From contig JANDJZ010000988.1 in the NCBI GenBank assembly GCA_027943245.1, forward strand, positions 1 through 21,564: a DNA stretch of 21,564 nucleotides. Direction: 5' to 3'. Origin of the DNA: Acanthamoeba sp. SK_2022b. Lineage: Eukaryota; Discosea; Longamoebia; Acanthamoebidae. Below are positions 1-8,214 of this stretch, one piece after another; the stretch's first letter is position 1; every line of letters starts with the position of its first letter. The position numbers and the translations under genes are program-made. A model generated the notes under the pieces. That model made no database searches. It saw nothing but the letters and a program-made list of their open reading frames with translations, and was not told where the DNA came from.

Positions 1-551
1 GGCGCGAACCCCGCCTCCGCTGCGGCCAGCGCGCTGACCGTGCCACCCTCGAGCAGACGCCGGACGACCGCGACCTCGCGGTCGGTCGTGCCGCGGCCGC
101 GTGCGCGGGCCTCGCGATGGGCCCGGATGAGCCGGGCACGCACGGCGTCGGCCCAGTCGTCGTAGAGCTCACGGGCGTCCAGCACGCGTCCGGCCGCGAG
201 CCCGCGCTCGGTGGCCAGCTCGCGTGCCCGGGCCCAGACGCCCCGCTCCGCGGCGTGGATGGCGGCGAGCACGGCCTCGATCTCGATGCCCTGGTCGGCG
301 CGGGTGACGGCCAGGTCCTCCACGAACGACAGCTCGGCCTCGGTGGGGCCGCGCCGCCCGGCGATGGCGCGGGTGGCGGCGGCCATCATCGCCCGGGTCT
401 GGCCCGCCATGTCGGCCGGCGGCAGCGTCGCCACCTCGCGCACGCGCTGCCGCACGCCGTGCATCAGTGCCGGCACCAGGGCGTCGTCGGACATGACGGA
501 GTCGATGAGGTCGACGACGTCCTGCCAGTCGTCGGCGGCGGGGGAGCGCAT
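1..551 (-). CDS. PucR/CdaR-like transcriptional regulator with RsbRD-type N-terminal domain (partial, N-terminal 183 residues)
   Basis: The frame is open from ATG at 551 leftward to the window edge, giving 183 codons; the C-terminal part is outside. The visible protein is mainly helical. At about residues 70-110 it has the pattern typical of the N-terminal domain of PucR-type and RsbRD proteins (TEAELSFVEDLAVTRADQGI followed by IEAVLAAIHAAERGVW). The family's GGDEF-like region and C-terminal helix-turn-helix are not in view. Residues 157-183 may begin the central region. The gene is divergent from the monooxygenase operon across 131 bp, so it is the obvious candidate local regulator. That role is inferred from position. 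No strong ribosome-binding site precedes the ATG, so the exact start is less certain than the frame. Confidence 0.75.
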   Translation of the reverse strand, partial: MRSPAADDWQDVVDLIDSVMSDDALVPALMHGVRQRVREVATLPPADMAGQTRAMMAAATRAIAGRRGPTEAELSFVEDLAVTRADQGIEIEAVLAAIHAAERGVWARARELATERGLAAGRVLDARELYDDWADAVRARLIRAHREARARGRGTTDREVAVVRRLLEGGTVSALAAAEAGFA

Positions 552-573
552 GGCCCTGATGCTGCCACGTATG

Positions 574-589
574 TTGTGGCGAACCACAA
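574..589. promoter_or_regulatory. Candidate operator dyad between regulator and monooxygenase operon
   Basis: TTGTGG-CGAA-CCACAA is a perfect 6-bp inverted repeat with a 4-nt spacer in the divergent intergenic region. It overlaps a second dyad, GCCAC at 564-568 with GTGGC at 576-580, so three related half-sites lie within 26 bp. The site is AT-richer than its surroundings. A binding site for the divergent PucR-like protein is plausible but inferred. Confidence 0.4.
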
Positions 590-619
590 GCCGGACCGGG
601 ATCGAGGTGACCCACGCCA

Positions 620-648
620 TGTCCAGCGGGGTGTACGTCGCCTAGCGT
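620..648 (+). promoter_or_regulatory. Possible promoter of the monooxygenase operon
   Basis: TAGCGT at 643-648 fits the actinobacterial -10 pattern TANNNT. A weak -35-like TGTCCA lies at 620-625 with 17-bp spacing. Initiation about 7 nt downstream would leave a leader of roughly 28 nt carrying the GAGGAGGA ribosome-binding site at 672-679. TATGTT at 570-575, overlapping the dyad, is an alternative -10. Confidence 0.3.
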
Positions 649-682
649 TGTCGCGCCACCACACCGTGCCCGAGGAGGAACC

Positions 683-2044
683 GTGAGTCCCCGTCCCCGT
701 GTCGCCGTCGTCGGCGCCGGCGCCGCCGGCCTGACCAGCGTCAAGGCCCTGCTCGACGTCGGCGTCGACGTCACCGCCTTCGAGACCGGCGACCGTCCCG
801 GCGGGCTGTGGGTGCGCGACAACGCCAGCGGACGCTCGCCGGCCTACGCCTCGCTGCACCTGAACACCAGCAAGGGCCGCACCGAGCTGGCCGACTTCCC
901 GATGCCGGCGGCGTGGACGGACTACCCGTCCGCCGACCTCGTCGCCGGCTACCTGGCCGACTACGCGCGCACCTTCGGGCTGCTGCCCCACGTCCGGTTC
1001 GGCACGAGCGTCACCGCCGTCCAGCGCGACACCGACGGGGGATGGGTCGTGGCGACCGACCACGGCGACGCCGAGCGCTACGACGCCGTCGTCGTGGCCA
1101 ACGGCCACAACTGGGACCCGCGGTGGCCCAGCCCCGCGTACCCCGGCTCGTTCGACGGCGTCCAGATGCACGCCCACGACTACCGGACGCCGGACGTGTT
1201 CCGCGGCCGCCGCGTCATGGTGGTGGGCATGGGCAACTCGGCGATGGACATCGCCGTCGACGCGTCCTACGTCAGCGAGGGCCCGGTGCTCCTCTCGGCC
1301 CGCCACGGCGTCCACGTCGTGCCCAAGTACCTGTTCGGCCGTCCGGCCGACGCGACCGGGGCCGCGCTCACGCGGCTGCCCTGGCGCGCCCGCCAGCGGG
1401 TCGCCGAGACGATGCTGCGCCTGGCCGTCGGGCGTCCGGAGGCGTACGGCCTGCCTGCGCCGGCCGGGGGCCTGCTCCAGAACCACCCGACGATCAGCGA
1501 CACGATCCTGCACCGGCTCACGCACGGCGAGGTCGTCGCGCGTCCGGGCGTCGAGCGGCTCGACGGCTCGCACGTCGTCCTCACCGACGGGCGGCGAGAG
1601 CGGGTCGACACGATCGTGTGGGCGACCGGGTACCGGGTCTCGATCCCCTTCCTGGACGAGCGCTGGCTCGGCAGCGACGCCGAGCGCCTGCCCCTGTACC
1701 AGCGGGTCTTCCACCTCGACGACCCGTCGCTCGCCTTCGTGGGGCTCATGCAGTCCACCGGCGCCGCCCTGCCGGTCGTCGAGGCGCAGGCCAAGCTCGC
1801 GGCCGCGTTCCTGGGCGGGCGGTACGCCCTGCCCGAGCCGGCCGAGCAGCGCCGGGCGACGGACGAGGCGCTGACCGCGGCGCGGGCCCGCTGGGGCGAC
1901 AGGCGTCCGGCCATGCGCATCGACTTCGACGACTACGTCGCCGCGGTGCCGCGCGAGATCGGGGCCGGAGCCCGTCGCCTGTCCGCCCGCTCCGGGCTCG
2001 TCTTCCGTCCGTCCGCCCCCGACCGTCCCGAGGTGTCCGCATGA
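683..2044 (+). CDS. Flavin-containing monooxygenase (class B, FMO type)
   Basis: This 453-residue protein has both dinucleotide folds of class B flavin monooxygenases. GAGAAG at residues 11-16 binds FAD, and GMGNSAMD at 182-189 belongs to the NADPH-binding fold. Between them is the FMO fingerprint F157-x-G159-x3-H163-x3-Y167. Tyr at the last position fits FMO rather than Baeyer-Villiger enzymes, which have Trp. ATGY at 314-317 is the usual C-terminal motif. Such enzymes use NADPH and O2 to oxygenate nucleophilic N or S atoms, or sometimes carbonyls; the substrate here is unknown. The GTG start is supported by GAGGAGGA at 672-679. The stop overlaps the next gene's ATG by 4 bp (ATGA at 2041-2044), so translational coupling is likely. 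The pairing with an SDR recalls mycobacterial mymA-type loci, but that is only an analogy. Confidence 0.88.
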   Translation: MSPRPRVAVVGAGAAGLTSVKALLDVGVDVTAFETGDRPGGLWVRDNASGRSPAYASLHLNTSKGRTELADFPMPAAWTDYPSADLVAGYLADYARTFGLLPHVRFGTSVTAVQRDTDGGWVVATDHGDAERYDAVVVANGHNWDPRWPSPAYPGSFDGVQMHAHDYRTPDVFRGRRVMVVGMGNSAMDIAVDASYVSEGPVLLSARHGVHVVPKYLFGRPADATGAALTRLPWRARQRVAETMLRLAVGRPEAYGLPAPAGGLLQNHPTISDTILHRLTHGEVVARPGVERLDGSHVVLTDGRRERVDTIVWATGYRVSIPFLDERWLGSDAERLPLYQRVFHLDDPSLAFVGLMQSTGAALPVVEAQAKLAAAFLGGRYALPEPAEQRRATDEALTAARARWGDRRPAMRIDFDDYVAAVPREIGAGARRLSARSGLVFRPSAPDRPEVSA

Positions 2045-2925
2045 CCCTGCTGCTCCACGGAGTCCCCGCCCTGCGCGGCCTGCTCGACGGCGGCCGCCGT
2101 GACGCCCGCGGCCTGCGCGTCCTGGTGACCGGTGCGTCCGGCACGTTCGGCCGCGCCGTCAGCAGCGAGCTGACCGCGCTCGGCGCGCACGTCGTCGGCC
2201 TGGACGTCGCGCCGCGCCCCGACGACCCGGTCGACGTCGTCGCCTGCGACCTCACCGACGACGACGCCGTCCCCGAGGCCGTCGCCGAGGCGATCGGGCG
2301 TCTCGGCGGTGGCCTGGACGTGCTGGTCAACAACGCCGGCATCGGGGGCCCGGCTCCGGCCGAGCTCGCCCCCTCGGACGAGGTGCGCCGCCAGCTGGAC
2401 ATCAACCTGCTCGGCACCTGGCGGGTCAGCGCCGCGTGCGCGCAGGCGCTCGTCGCCTCGCGCGGCCGGGTCGTCATGCTCACCTCGCGCATGGCCGTCA
2501 TGCAGCTGCCGCTCGCCGCGGCCTACGGCGCGTCCAAGCGTGCGATGGTCGCCTACGCGGACGCGCTGCGCCTCGAGCTCGCACCGTTCGTGGACGTCAC
2601 GTGCGTCTACCCGTCGTCGGTGCACAGCCCCATCCACGACTCGACGGCCCGGGCCGGCCTCTCCCTGGAGGGCATGAGCGTCTACGAGCCGCTGGAGGGC
2701 GTCGTGGACGCCGTCCTGCGCGGGGCGCTGGCCCGTCGCCCGCACCGCGACCTGCCCACGACAGGACGCGGCGCGGTGGAGATCTTCCTGGCCCGCCACC
2801 TGCCCGGCGTGAGCGACCGCGTCGTCGCGCGGACGTTCGCCTCCCGGCTGGACTCCGGCGCCCTGGACGGCGCCGAGCTCGCCGCCGGTCCCGTGGGCCG
2901 TCGCCGCGTGGGGGCGGACGCATGA
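2041..2925 (+). CDS. Short-chain dehydrogenase/reductase (SDR)
   Basis: A 294-residue classical SDR. The cofactor motif TGASGTFG is at residues 30-37, NNAG at 97-100, and the catalytic set is S149, Y162 and K166 with the normal Ser-to-Tyr spacing of 13. D55 at the end of the second beta strand (GLD) suggests preference for NAD(H) over NADP(H), which is inference from the family. About 25 residues precede the Rossmann fold and about 60 follow the usual core, including a basic stretch near 240-270. It overlaps the monooxygenase by 4 bp upstream and the transporter by 4 bp downstream. The likely role is oxidation or reduction of an alcohol/carbonyl intermediate linked to the monooxygenase step. 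Substrate cannot be read from sequence. Confidence 0.88.
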   Translation: MTLLLHGVPALRGLLDGGRRDARGLRVLVTGASGTFGRAVSSELTALGAHVVGLDVAPRPDDPVDVVACDLTDDDAVPEAVAEAIGRLGGGLDVLVNNAGIGGPAPAELAPSDEVRRQLDINLLGTWRVSAACAQALVASRGRVVMLTSRMAVMQLPLAAAYGASKRAMVAYADALRLELAPFVDVTCVYPSSVHSPIHDSTARAGLSLEGMSVYEPLEGVVDAVLRGALARRPHRDLPTTGRGAVEIFLARHLPGVSDRVVARTFASRLDSGALDGAELAAGPVGRRRVGADA

Positions 2926-4268
2926 GCGAGCGCACCGCGGTGGAGCCGGAGGTCCGTGCCGCCACCAAGGACCTGCTCGCCTACAGCACCGGCTCGCTCG
3001 GCATGGGCGTCTGGGTGACCGTCCCCGGCCTGCTGCTGCTGTACTTCCTGACCAACACGCTGGGCGTCTCGCCGCTGCTGGCCGGATTCACCCTGCTGCT
3101 GCCCAAGATCATCGACGCGGTCGTGCACCCGTTGCTGGGGTCGCTGTCGGACCGCGGCGCCCGCCGGCACGGACACCGCCGCGGCCTGCTGCGCACCGGG
3201 GTGCTCCTCGCGGTCGCGATGGTGGCCATGTTCAGCGTCCCGGCCGGGCTCGAGGGCTGGTCGGCCGCGCTCTGGGTGGGCGCGTTCTACGTCCTGGGCA
3301 ACCTGCTGTTCGCGTGCTTCCAGGTGCCGTACCTGACCACGCCCTCGGACCTGTTGGTCGGCTACCACGAGCGCACCCGCGTGTTCATGGTGCGCATGCT
3401 CGTCCTGACGATCGGCCTGCTCGTGGCCGGTGTCGCGGCCCCGGCGCTGGTCAAGAGCGGCGAGCGGGCGGCGTACGCCGAGATGGCGCTCGTGCTCAGC
3501 GTGCTGATGGTCGGCAGCGGGCTCGTCGCCGTGCGCGGCGTCCGCCGGCTCACCGAGACCTGCGGCTTCCGCGCGCCCGACGCCGAGCAGCACTCCACGC
3601 GGGCGGACGTCCGGCTGGCCTGGCGCGACCGCGACTTCCGGCTGCTGGTGCTCTCGTACCTGCTGACCGGCACCACGACCCACCTGGTGCTGGCCGCGGT
3701 GCCGTTCTACGCCGCCTACGTGCTCGACAGCGAGGGCCTCACCGCGGTGCTCATGGGCGCGTTCCTGGGTCCGGCGGTGTTCGCCGGCCCGCTGTGGCTC
3801 AAGGTCTCGCGCGCGGTCGGCAAGCAGCGCGGCCTGCTCGGCGCACAGGCGATGTTCGTGCTGGGGTGCGCGGCGCTGCTCGTGGCCCACCAGGCGGGGA
3901 CGGCGGTCACGGTCGTGGTCGTGGTGGTGCTGGGCCTGGCGTTCGCCGGGCTCCAGCTGCTGGCCTTCTCGATGGTGCCGGACGCCGTCGCGGCGGCCGA
4001 GCAGCGGGGCACCTCGCGGGCCGGTGCCTACACCGGCGTCTGGACGGCCACCGAGGCGGTCGGCACCGCGATCGGCCCGTACGTGTACTCGGCGGTGCTG
4101 GCGATCGGCGGCTTCGTCTCGGCCACCGACGGCGACCTGCTGCCGCAGACCGACACCGCGCTCGACGCGGTGCTGCTCGGCTTCACGGCCGTGCCGGTGG
4201 TGCTCATGGCCGCGGCGTTCCTGGTGCAGCGACGCTGCCGCCTGGACGCGGTCCGCCCGCCCGCGTGA
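2922..4268 (+). CDS. MFS transporter, glycoside-pentoside-hexuronide (GPH, MFS_2-like) type
   Basis: A 448-residue integral membrane protein with about 12 hydrophobic segments split by a polar central loop (about residues 205-235). The first segment region, with YSTGSLGMGVW and then FTLLLPKIIDAVVHPLLGSL followed by SDR, matches the GPH/MelB-like branch. That branch has an acidic residue in the second helix and the short SDR loop after it. Members are cation-coupled symporters for sugars, drugs or organic acids. Here the neighbours suggest uptake of the operon substrate or export of a product. Start ATG 2922 overlaps the SDR stop by 4 bp, and its own stop overlaps the next GTG by 4 bp. The final 20 residues are basic and cytoplasmic in the usual topology. 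Confidence 0.82.
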   Translation: MSERTAVEPEVRAATKDLLAYSTGSLGMGVWVTVPGLLLLYFLTNTLGVSPLLAGFTLLLPKIIDAVVHPLLGSLSDRGARRHGHRRGLLRTGVLLAVAMVAMFSVPAGLEGWSAALWVGAFYVLGNLLFACFQVPYLTTPSDLLVGYHERTRVFMVRMLVLTIGLLVAGVAAPALVKSGERAAYAEMALVLSVLMVGSGLVAVRGVRRLTETCGFRAPDAEQHSTRADVRLAWRDRDFRLLVLSYLLTGTTTHLVLAAVPFYAAYVLDSEGLTAVLMGAFLGPAVFAGPLWLKVSRAVGKQRGLLGAQAMFVLGCAALLVAHQAGTAVTVVVVVVLGLAFAGLQLLAFSMVPDAVAAAEQRGTSRAGAYTGVWTATEAVGTAIGPYVYSAVLAIGGFVSATDGDLLPQTDTALDAVLLGFTAVPVVLMAAAFLVQRRCRLDAVRPPA

Positions 4269-4969
4269 GCGACGCGGTCCTGGCGCTCGTCCTGCTCGCG
4301 GTCGCGGGAGGCGCGCTCGCACAGGCGGCCAGCGGCATGGGCTTCTCGCTCGTCGCGGCCCCGGTGCTGGTGCTCGCGCTGGGGCCGCGCGACGGGGTGG
4401 CGCTGACGCTCGTGCTCGCCGCGCTCTCGTCGGTCGTGCCGCTGGCCCGCCACCACCGCAGCGTGCAGCCCGGCCCCGTGCTGCGCTTGCTCGTGCCGGC
4501 CGCGCTGCTCACGCCCGTGCTCGGCTGGGCGCTGCGGGACGTCGACACGCGCTGGTTGAGCCTGGGCAGCGGGCTCGGCGTGCTCGTCGGGGTCGTCCTG
4601 CTCGCCAGCGGACTGCGCTCGACCTGGTTCCGCCGACCGGAGGCGGCCGTGCTCACGGGCGGGGCGAGCGCGCTGCTCAACGTCGTCGGCGGTGTCGGGG
4701 GACCGCCGGTCGGGCTGTACGCCGCGAACGCGGACTGGCCGCCGGTGACCACGCGCGCGAACCTGCACGCGTTCTTCCTGCTGCAGAACGTGGCGACCGC
4801 CGCGGTCCTCGGGATGCGGACGCCGTCGCCGGCCCAGCTGGCCGCGCTGCTCGCCGGCACGGTGACCGGCATGGCGCTCGCCGGACGCCTGTCGGCCGCG
4901 GCGGTGCGCCGCATCGTCCTGGCGGTGTCGCTCGTCGGCGGCGTCGGACTGGTCGGCGGCGCGCTCTAG
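4265..4969 (+). CDS. TauE/SafE (DUF81-type) membrane permease
   Basis: A 234-residue very hydrophobic protein with about seven membrane segments. It carries the two half-repeat signatures of the TauE/SafE family: ASGMGFSLVAAP near residues 22-33 and GGVGGPPVGLY near 142-152. Family members are proposed exporters or importers of sulfite, sulfoacetate, sulfolactate and other small organic anions. It is the last gene of the operon, starting with GTG in a 4-bp overlap (GTGA at 4265-4268) with the MFS gene. A sulfonate or organosulfur substrate would suit both this permease and an S-oxidising FMO, but nothing else here proves it. The stop at 4967-4969 is only 13 bp from the convergent ileS stop, and I see no strong hairpin in that gap. 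Confidence 0.82.
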   Translation: MSDAVLALVLLAVAGGALAQAASGMGFSLVAAPVLVLALGPRDGVALTLVLAALSSVVPLARHHRSVQPGPVLRLLVPAALLTPVLGWALRDVDTRWLSLGSGLGVLVGVVLLASGLRSTWFRRPEAAVLTGGASALLNVVGGVGGPPVGLYAANADWPPVTTRANLHAFFLLQNVATAAVLGMRTPSPAQLAALLAGTVTGMALAGRLSAAAVRRIVLAVSLVGGVGLVGGAL

Positions 4970-4982
4970 CGCTACCGGTGCC

Positions 4983-7900
4983 TCAGGCCTTCGTGAGGTC
5001 GAACGCCAGGCCGAGCTCGTCGTCGCGGAACGCCGTCGCGTCCGGCGCCTCGTCGACCGAGACGGCCAGCACCTCGTCGGCGATGAGGCCGGCGTGGGTG
5101 CGCAGCGCCTCGGCCGCCTCGCCGGTCGCGGTCCAGCGCAGCGCGATGCGGTCGCTGACCTCCAGGCCGGACGACTTGCGGGCCTCCTGCACGAGCCGGA
5201 CGGCCTCGCGGGCCAGGCCGGCGCGGCGCAGCTCGTCGTCCAGCTCGAGGTCCAGGGCGACGGTCTCGCCCTGGTCGTTGACGACCGACCAGCCCTCGCG
5301 CGGACGCTCCGAGAGCAGCACCTCCTCGGCGCTCACCTCGACGTCCTCGCCCTCGACCACGACGGTGGCGGTGCCGCCGTCGCGCAGCGCCGCGGCGAGC
5401 GCGGCGGCGTCCGCCTCGGCGATGGCGTTCGCCACGAGCGGGGTGCGCTTGGCGAAGCGCTTGCCCAGCACGCGGAAGTTGCCCTTGGCGCTGTAGTCGA
5501 CCAGGTCGCCGCCGGCGTCGGCGAACGACCCGAGGTCGCGCACGTTGAGCTCGTCGCAGACCTCCTGGCGCAGCTCGGGGTCCAGCGCGGCGTAGGCCGA
5601 GGACGCGACGAGGGCCCGGCGCAGCGGCTGGCGCGTGCGGACCTTGGCCTCGGCGCGGGCGGCGCGGCCCAGCTCGGTGACCCGGCGGGCCAGGTCGACC
5701 TGCTCGGCGAGCCCGTCCACGACCAGCGACGCGTCGACCTGCGGCCACGAGGCCAGGTGCACCGACGGCGCGGCGTCCGGGTCGACCGACCGCACGACGT
5801 CCTGCCAGACGCGCTCGGCCAGGAACGGCGCGAGCGGGGCGAGCAGGCGGGTGACGACGTCGAGCACCTCGTGCAGCGTCGACAGGGCGGCGGCGTCACC
5901 GCGCCAGAAGCGGCGGCGTGAGCGGCGGACGTACCAGTTCGACAGGTCGTCGATGAAGGTGGCGAGCAGCGAGCCGGCCGCCTGGGTGTCGAAGCGCTCG
6001 AGCGACTCGGTCACGTCGCCGACGAGCTCGTGGGTCTGCGACAGCAGCCAGCGGTCCAGCACGGGGCGCTCGGCCGGGGCCGGGGCGGTGCTCGTGGCCG
6101 GCGACCAGCCCTCGGTGTTGGCGTACAGGACGTGGAACGCCACGGTGTTCCAGTACGTCAGCATGACCTTGCGGACGATCTCGGCCAGCGCGTTGTGGCC
6201 GATGCGGCGGGCCGACCACGGCGAGCCGGAGCAGGCCATGAACCAGCGCAGGGCGTCGGCGCCGTGCTCGTCCATGAGCGGCATGGGCAGCAGGATGTTG
6301 CCCAGGTGCTTGCTCATCTTGCGGCCGTCCTCGGCCAGGATGTGGCCGAGGCAGACGACGTTCTCGTACGAGCTCTGCTCGAACACCAGCGTGCCGACGG
6401 CCATCAGCGAGTAGAACCAGCCGCGGGTCTGGTCGATCGCCTCGCAGATGTACTGCGCCGGGTAGGCGCGCTCGAGCTTCTCGGCCGAGCCGGGCACGTG
6501 CGGGTAGCCCCACTGCGCGAACGGCATCGAGCCGGAGTCGAACCAGGCGTCGATGACCTCGGGCACGCGGCGGTAGGTGCCCTCCTCGCCGTCGACGGTG
6601 AACGTCACGTCGTCGATGTAGGGGCGGTGCGGGTCCAGGTCGGCCAGGTCGCGGCCGGCCAGCTCGCCCAGCTCGGCCAGCGAGCCGACGCACACGACCT
6701 TGCTCGGGTCGGCGTCGTTGCGCCAGATCGGCAGCGGCGTGCCCCAGTAGCGGCTGCGCGACAGCGCCCAGTCGATGTTGTTGTCGAGCCAGTCGCCGTA
6801 GCGGCCGTGCTTGATCGTCTCGGGGAACCAGGACGTCTTCTCGTTCTCGGCGAGCAGCTGGTCCTTGACCTTGGTGGTGCGGACGTACCAGGCCGGCAGC
6901 GCGTAGTAGAGCAGCGCGGTGTGGCAGCGCCAGCAGTGCGGGTAGGCGTGCTCGTAGGCCAGCTCGCGGAACAGCAGGCCGCGCTGCTCGAGGTCGGCCA
7001 CCAGCGTCTTGTCGGCGGTCTTGAAGAAGACGCCGCCGACGAGCGGCACGTCGTCCTCGAAGTGGCCGTCGGGACGCACCGGGTTCACGACCGGCAGGCC
7101 GTACGCCTTGCCGACCGCCATGTCGTCGGCGCCGAACGCGGGGGACTGGTGCACCAGGCCGGTGCCGTCCTCGGTGGTGACGTACTCGGCCAGGACGACG
7201 AAGTGGGCGTCCGCGCTGAACTCGACGAGCTCGAACGGACGCTCGTACGTCCAGCGCTCCATCTCGCGGCCGCCGATCGTGTCGGTGACCTCCCAGCCCT
7301 CGCCGAGCGCCTTGGCCACCAGTGGCTCGGCGACGACGACGGACTCGGTGCCGTTCGTCGCGCGCACGTAGGCGACGTCGGGGTGGACGGCGACGGCCGT
7401 GTTCGACACGAGCGTCCACGGCGTGGTCGTCCAGACCAGCAGGGGCGTGCCGGCCCAGGGGCCGCTGGTCAGCGGGAAGCGGACGTAGACCGACGGGTCG
7501 ACGACGTCCTCGTAGCCCTGCGCGAGCTCGTGGTCGCTCAGCGTGGTGCCGCAGCGCGGGCAGTAGGGCGCGACGCGGAAGTCCTCGCTGAGCAGGCCCT
7601 TGTCGAAGATCGTCTTGAGCGCCCACCAGACGCTCTGGACGTACTCGCTGTCCATCGTCCGGTAGGGGTCGGACATGTCGGTCCAGTAGGCCATGCGCTC
7701 GGTCATGTCCTCGAACAGGTCGACGTTGCGCAGCACCGACTCGCGGCACTTGGCGTTGAACTCGGCGATGCCGAACGCCTCGATGTCGGGCTTGCCGTTG
7801 AAGCCCAGCTCCTTCTCGACCGCGATCTCGACGGGCAGGCCGTGGCAGTCCCAGCCGGCCTTCCGCTCGACGTGGAAGCCCTGCATGGTCTTGAAGCGCG

Positions 7901-8120
7901 GGAAGACGTCCTTGAACACGCGTGCCTCGACGTGGTGCGTGCCGGGCGTGCCGTTGGCCGTGGGCGGGCCCTCGTAGAACGTCCAGCGCGGGGCGTCCTG
8001 GGTGGCCTCCAGCGACGCGTCGAACGTCCGGTTCTCGTCCCAGAACGACAGGATCTCGCGCTCCATCGCCGGCAGGTCGACGTGGGCGGGGACGGGGCGG
8101 TACCGAGGCGTCTGCGTCAC
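4983..8120 (-). CDS. ileS: Isoleucyl-tRNA synthetase
   Basis: A 1045-residue class Ia aminoacyl-tRNA synthetase that charges tRNA-Ile in the cytoplasm. GPPTANGTPGTHH at residues 51-63 is the ATP-site region; the usual HIGH reads G60-T-H-H63 here. DCHGLPVE is at 91-98, and KMSKH at 601-605 replaces KMSKS. Cys pairs C187-x2-C190 and C396-x2-C399 look like metal-binding knuckles in the insertion domains. The middle (about 200-400) is the editing CP1 region, and the C-terminus holds the anticodon-binding helical domain. Length and motifs fit the long, eukaryote-like IleS branch. Start GTG 8120 is preceded by a -10-like box 8 nt upstream and no Shine-Dalgarno, so the mRNA is probably leaderless. 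It is divergent from the dksA-like gene, an arrangement I recall from other actinomycetes. Confidence 0.96.
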   Translation of the reverse strand: MTQTPRYRPVPAHVDLPAMEREILSFWDENRTFDASLEATQDAPRWTFYEGPPTANGTPGTHHVEARVFKDVFPRFKTMQGFHVERKAGWDCHGLPVEIAVEKELGFNGKPDIEAFGIAEFNAKCRESVLRNVDLFEDMTERMAYWTDMSDPYRTMDSEYVQSVWWALKTIFDKGLLSEDFRVAPYCPRCGTTLSDHELAQGYEDVVDPSVYVRFPLTSGPWAGTPLLVWTTTPWTLVSNTAVAVHPDVAYVRATNGTESVVVAEPLVAKALGEGWEVTDTIGGREMERWTYERPFELVEFSADAHFVVLAEYVTTEDGTGLVHQSPAFGADDMAVGKAYGLPVVNPVRPDGHFEDDVPLVGGVFFKTADKTLVADLEQRGLLFRELAYEHAYPHCWRCHTALLYYALPAWYVRTTKVKDQLLAENEKTSWFPETIKHGRYGDWLDNNIDWALSRSRYWGTPLPIWRNDADPSKVVCVGSLAELGELAGRDLADLDPHRPYIDDVTFTVDGEEGTYRRVPEVIDAWFDSGSMPFAQWGYPHVPGSAEKLERAYPAQYICEAIDQTRGWFYSLMAVGTLVFEQSSYENVVCLGHILAEDGRKMSKHLGNILLPMPLMDEHGADALRWFMACSGSPWSARRIGHNALAEIVRKVMLTYWNTVAFHVLYANTEGWSPATSTAPAPAERPVLDRWLLSQTHELVGDVTESLERFDTQAAGSLLATFIDDLSNWYVRRSRRRFWRGDAAALSTLHEVLDVVTRLLAPLAPFLAERVWQDVVRSVDPDAAPSVHLASWPQVDASLVVDGLAEQVDLARRVTELGRAARAEAKVRTRQPLRRALVASSAYAALDPELRQEVCDELNVRDLGSFADAGGDLVDYSAKGNFRVLGKRFAKRTPLVANAIAEADAAALAAALRDGGTATVVVEGEDVEVSAEEVLLSERPREGWSVVNDQGETVALDLELDDELRRAGLAREAVRLVQEARKSSGLEVSDRIALRWTATGEAAEALRTHAGLIADEVLAVSVDEAPDATAFRDDELGLAFDLTKA

Positions 8121-8128
8121 GACGTGGA

Positions 8129-8134
8129 AGTCTA
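8129..8134 (-). promoter_or_regulatory. Probable ileS -10 box (leaderless)
   Basis: On the minus strand TAGACT ends 8 nt before the ileS GTG, matching TANNNT and placing the transcript start at or next to the start codon. The -35 is weak (TGGACG with 19-bp spacing). The short distance leaves no room for a T-box leader from this promoter. Confidence 0.5.
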
Positions 8135-8179
8135 CGGGGGCGCGCGCGGGGGACGTCCACGGCCGCGTGGGCCGCCGAG

Positions 8180-8208
8180 TTGTCGCGCGCCCGACGCAGG
8201 TCTACTGT
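8180..8208 (+). promoter_or_regulatory. Promoter of the dksA-like gene (leaderless)
   Basis: TTGTCG at 8180-8185 and TACTGT at 8203-8208 are separated by exactly 17 bp. Only 6 nt lie between the -10 box and ATG 8215. This is the best-formed promoter in the window, and it predicts transcription starting at the A of the start codon. A small dyad CCACG-GCCG-CGTGG (8157-8170) lies just upstream, between it and the divergent ileS promoter. Confidence 0.65.
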
Positions 8209-8214
8209 CCGGGC

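Noticed and set aside
683..4969. Assigning the first operon to taurine or sulfonate degradation because of the TauE/SafE gene
   Set aside because: The family has broad anion substrates, and no sulfonate dioxygenase, Xsc or SsuD-type gene is in view.
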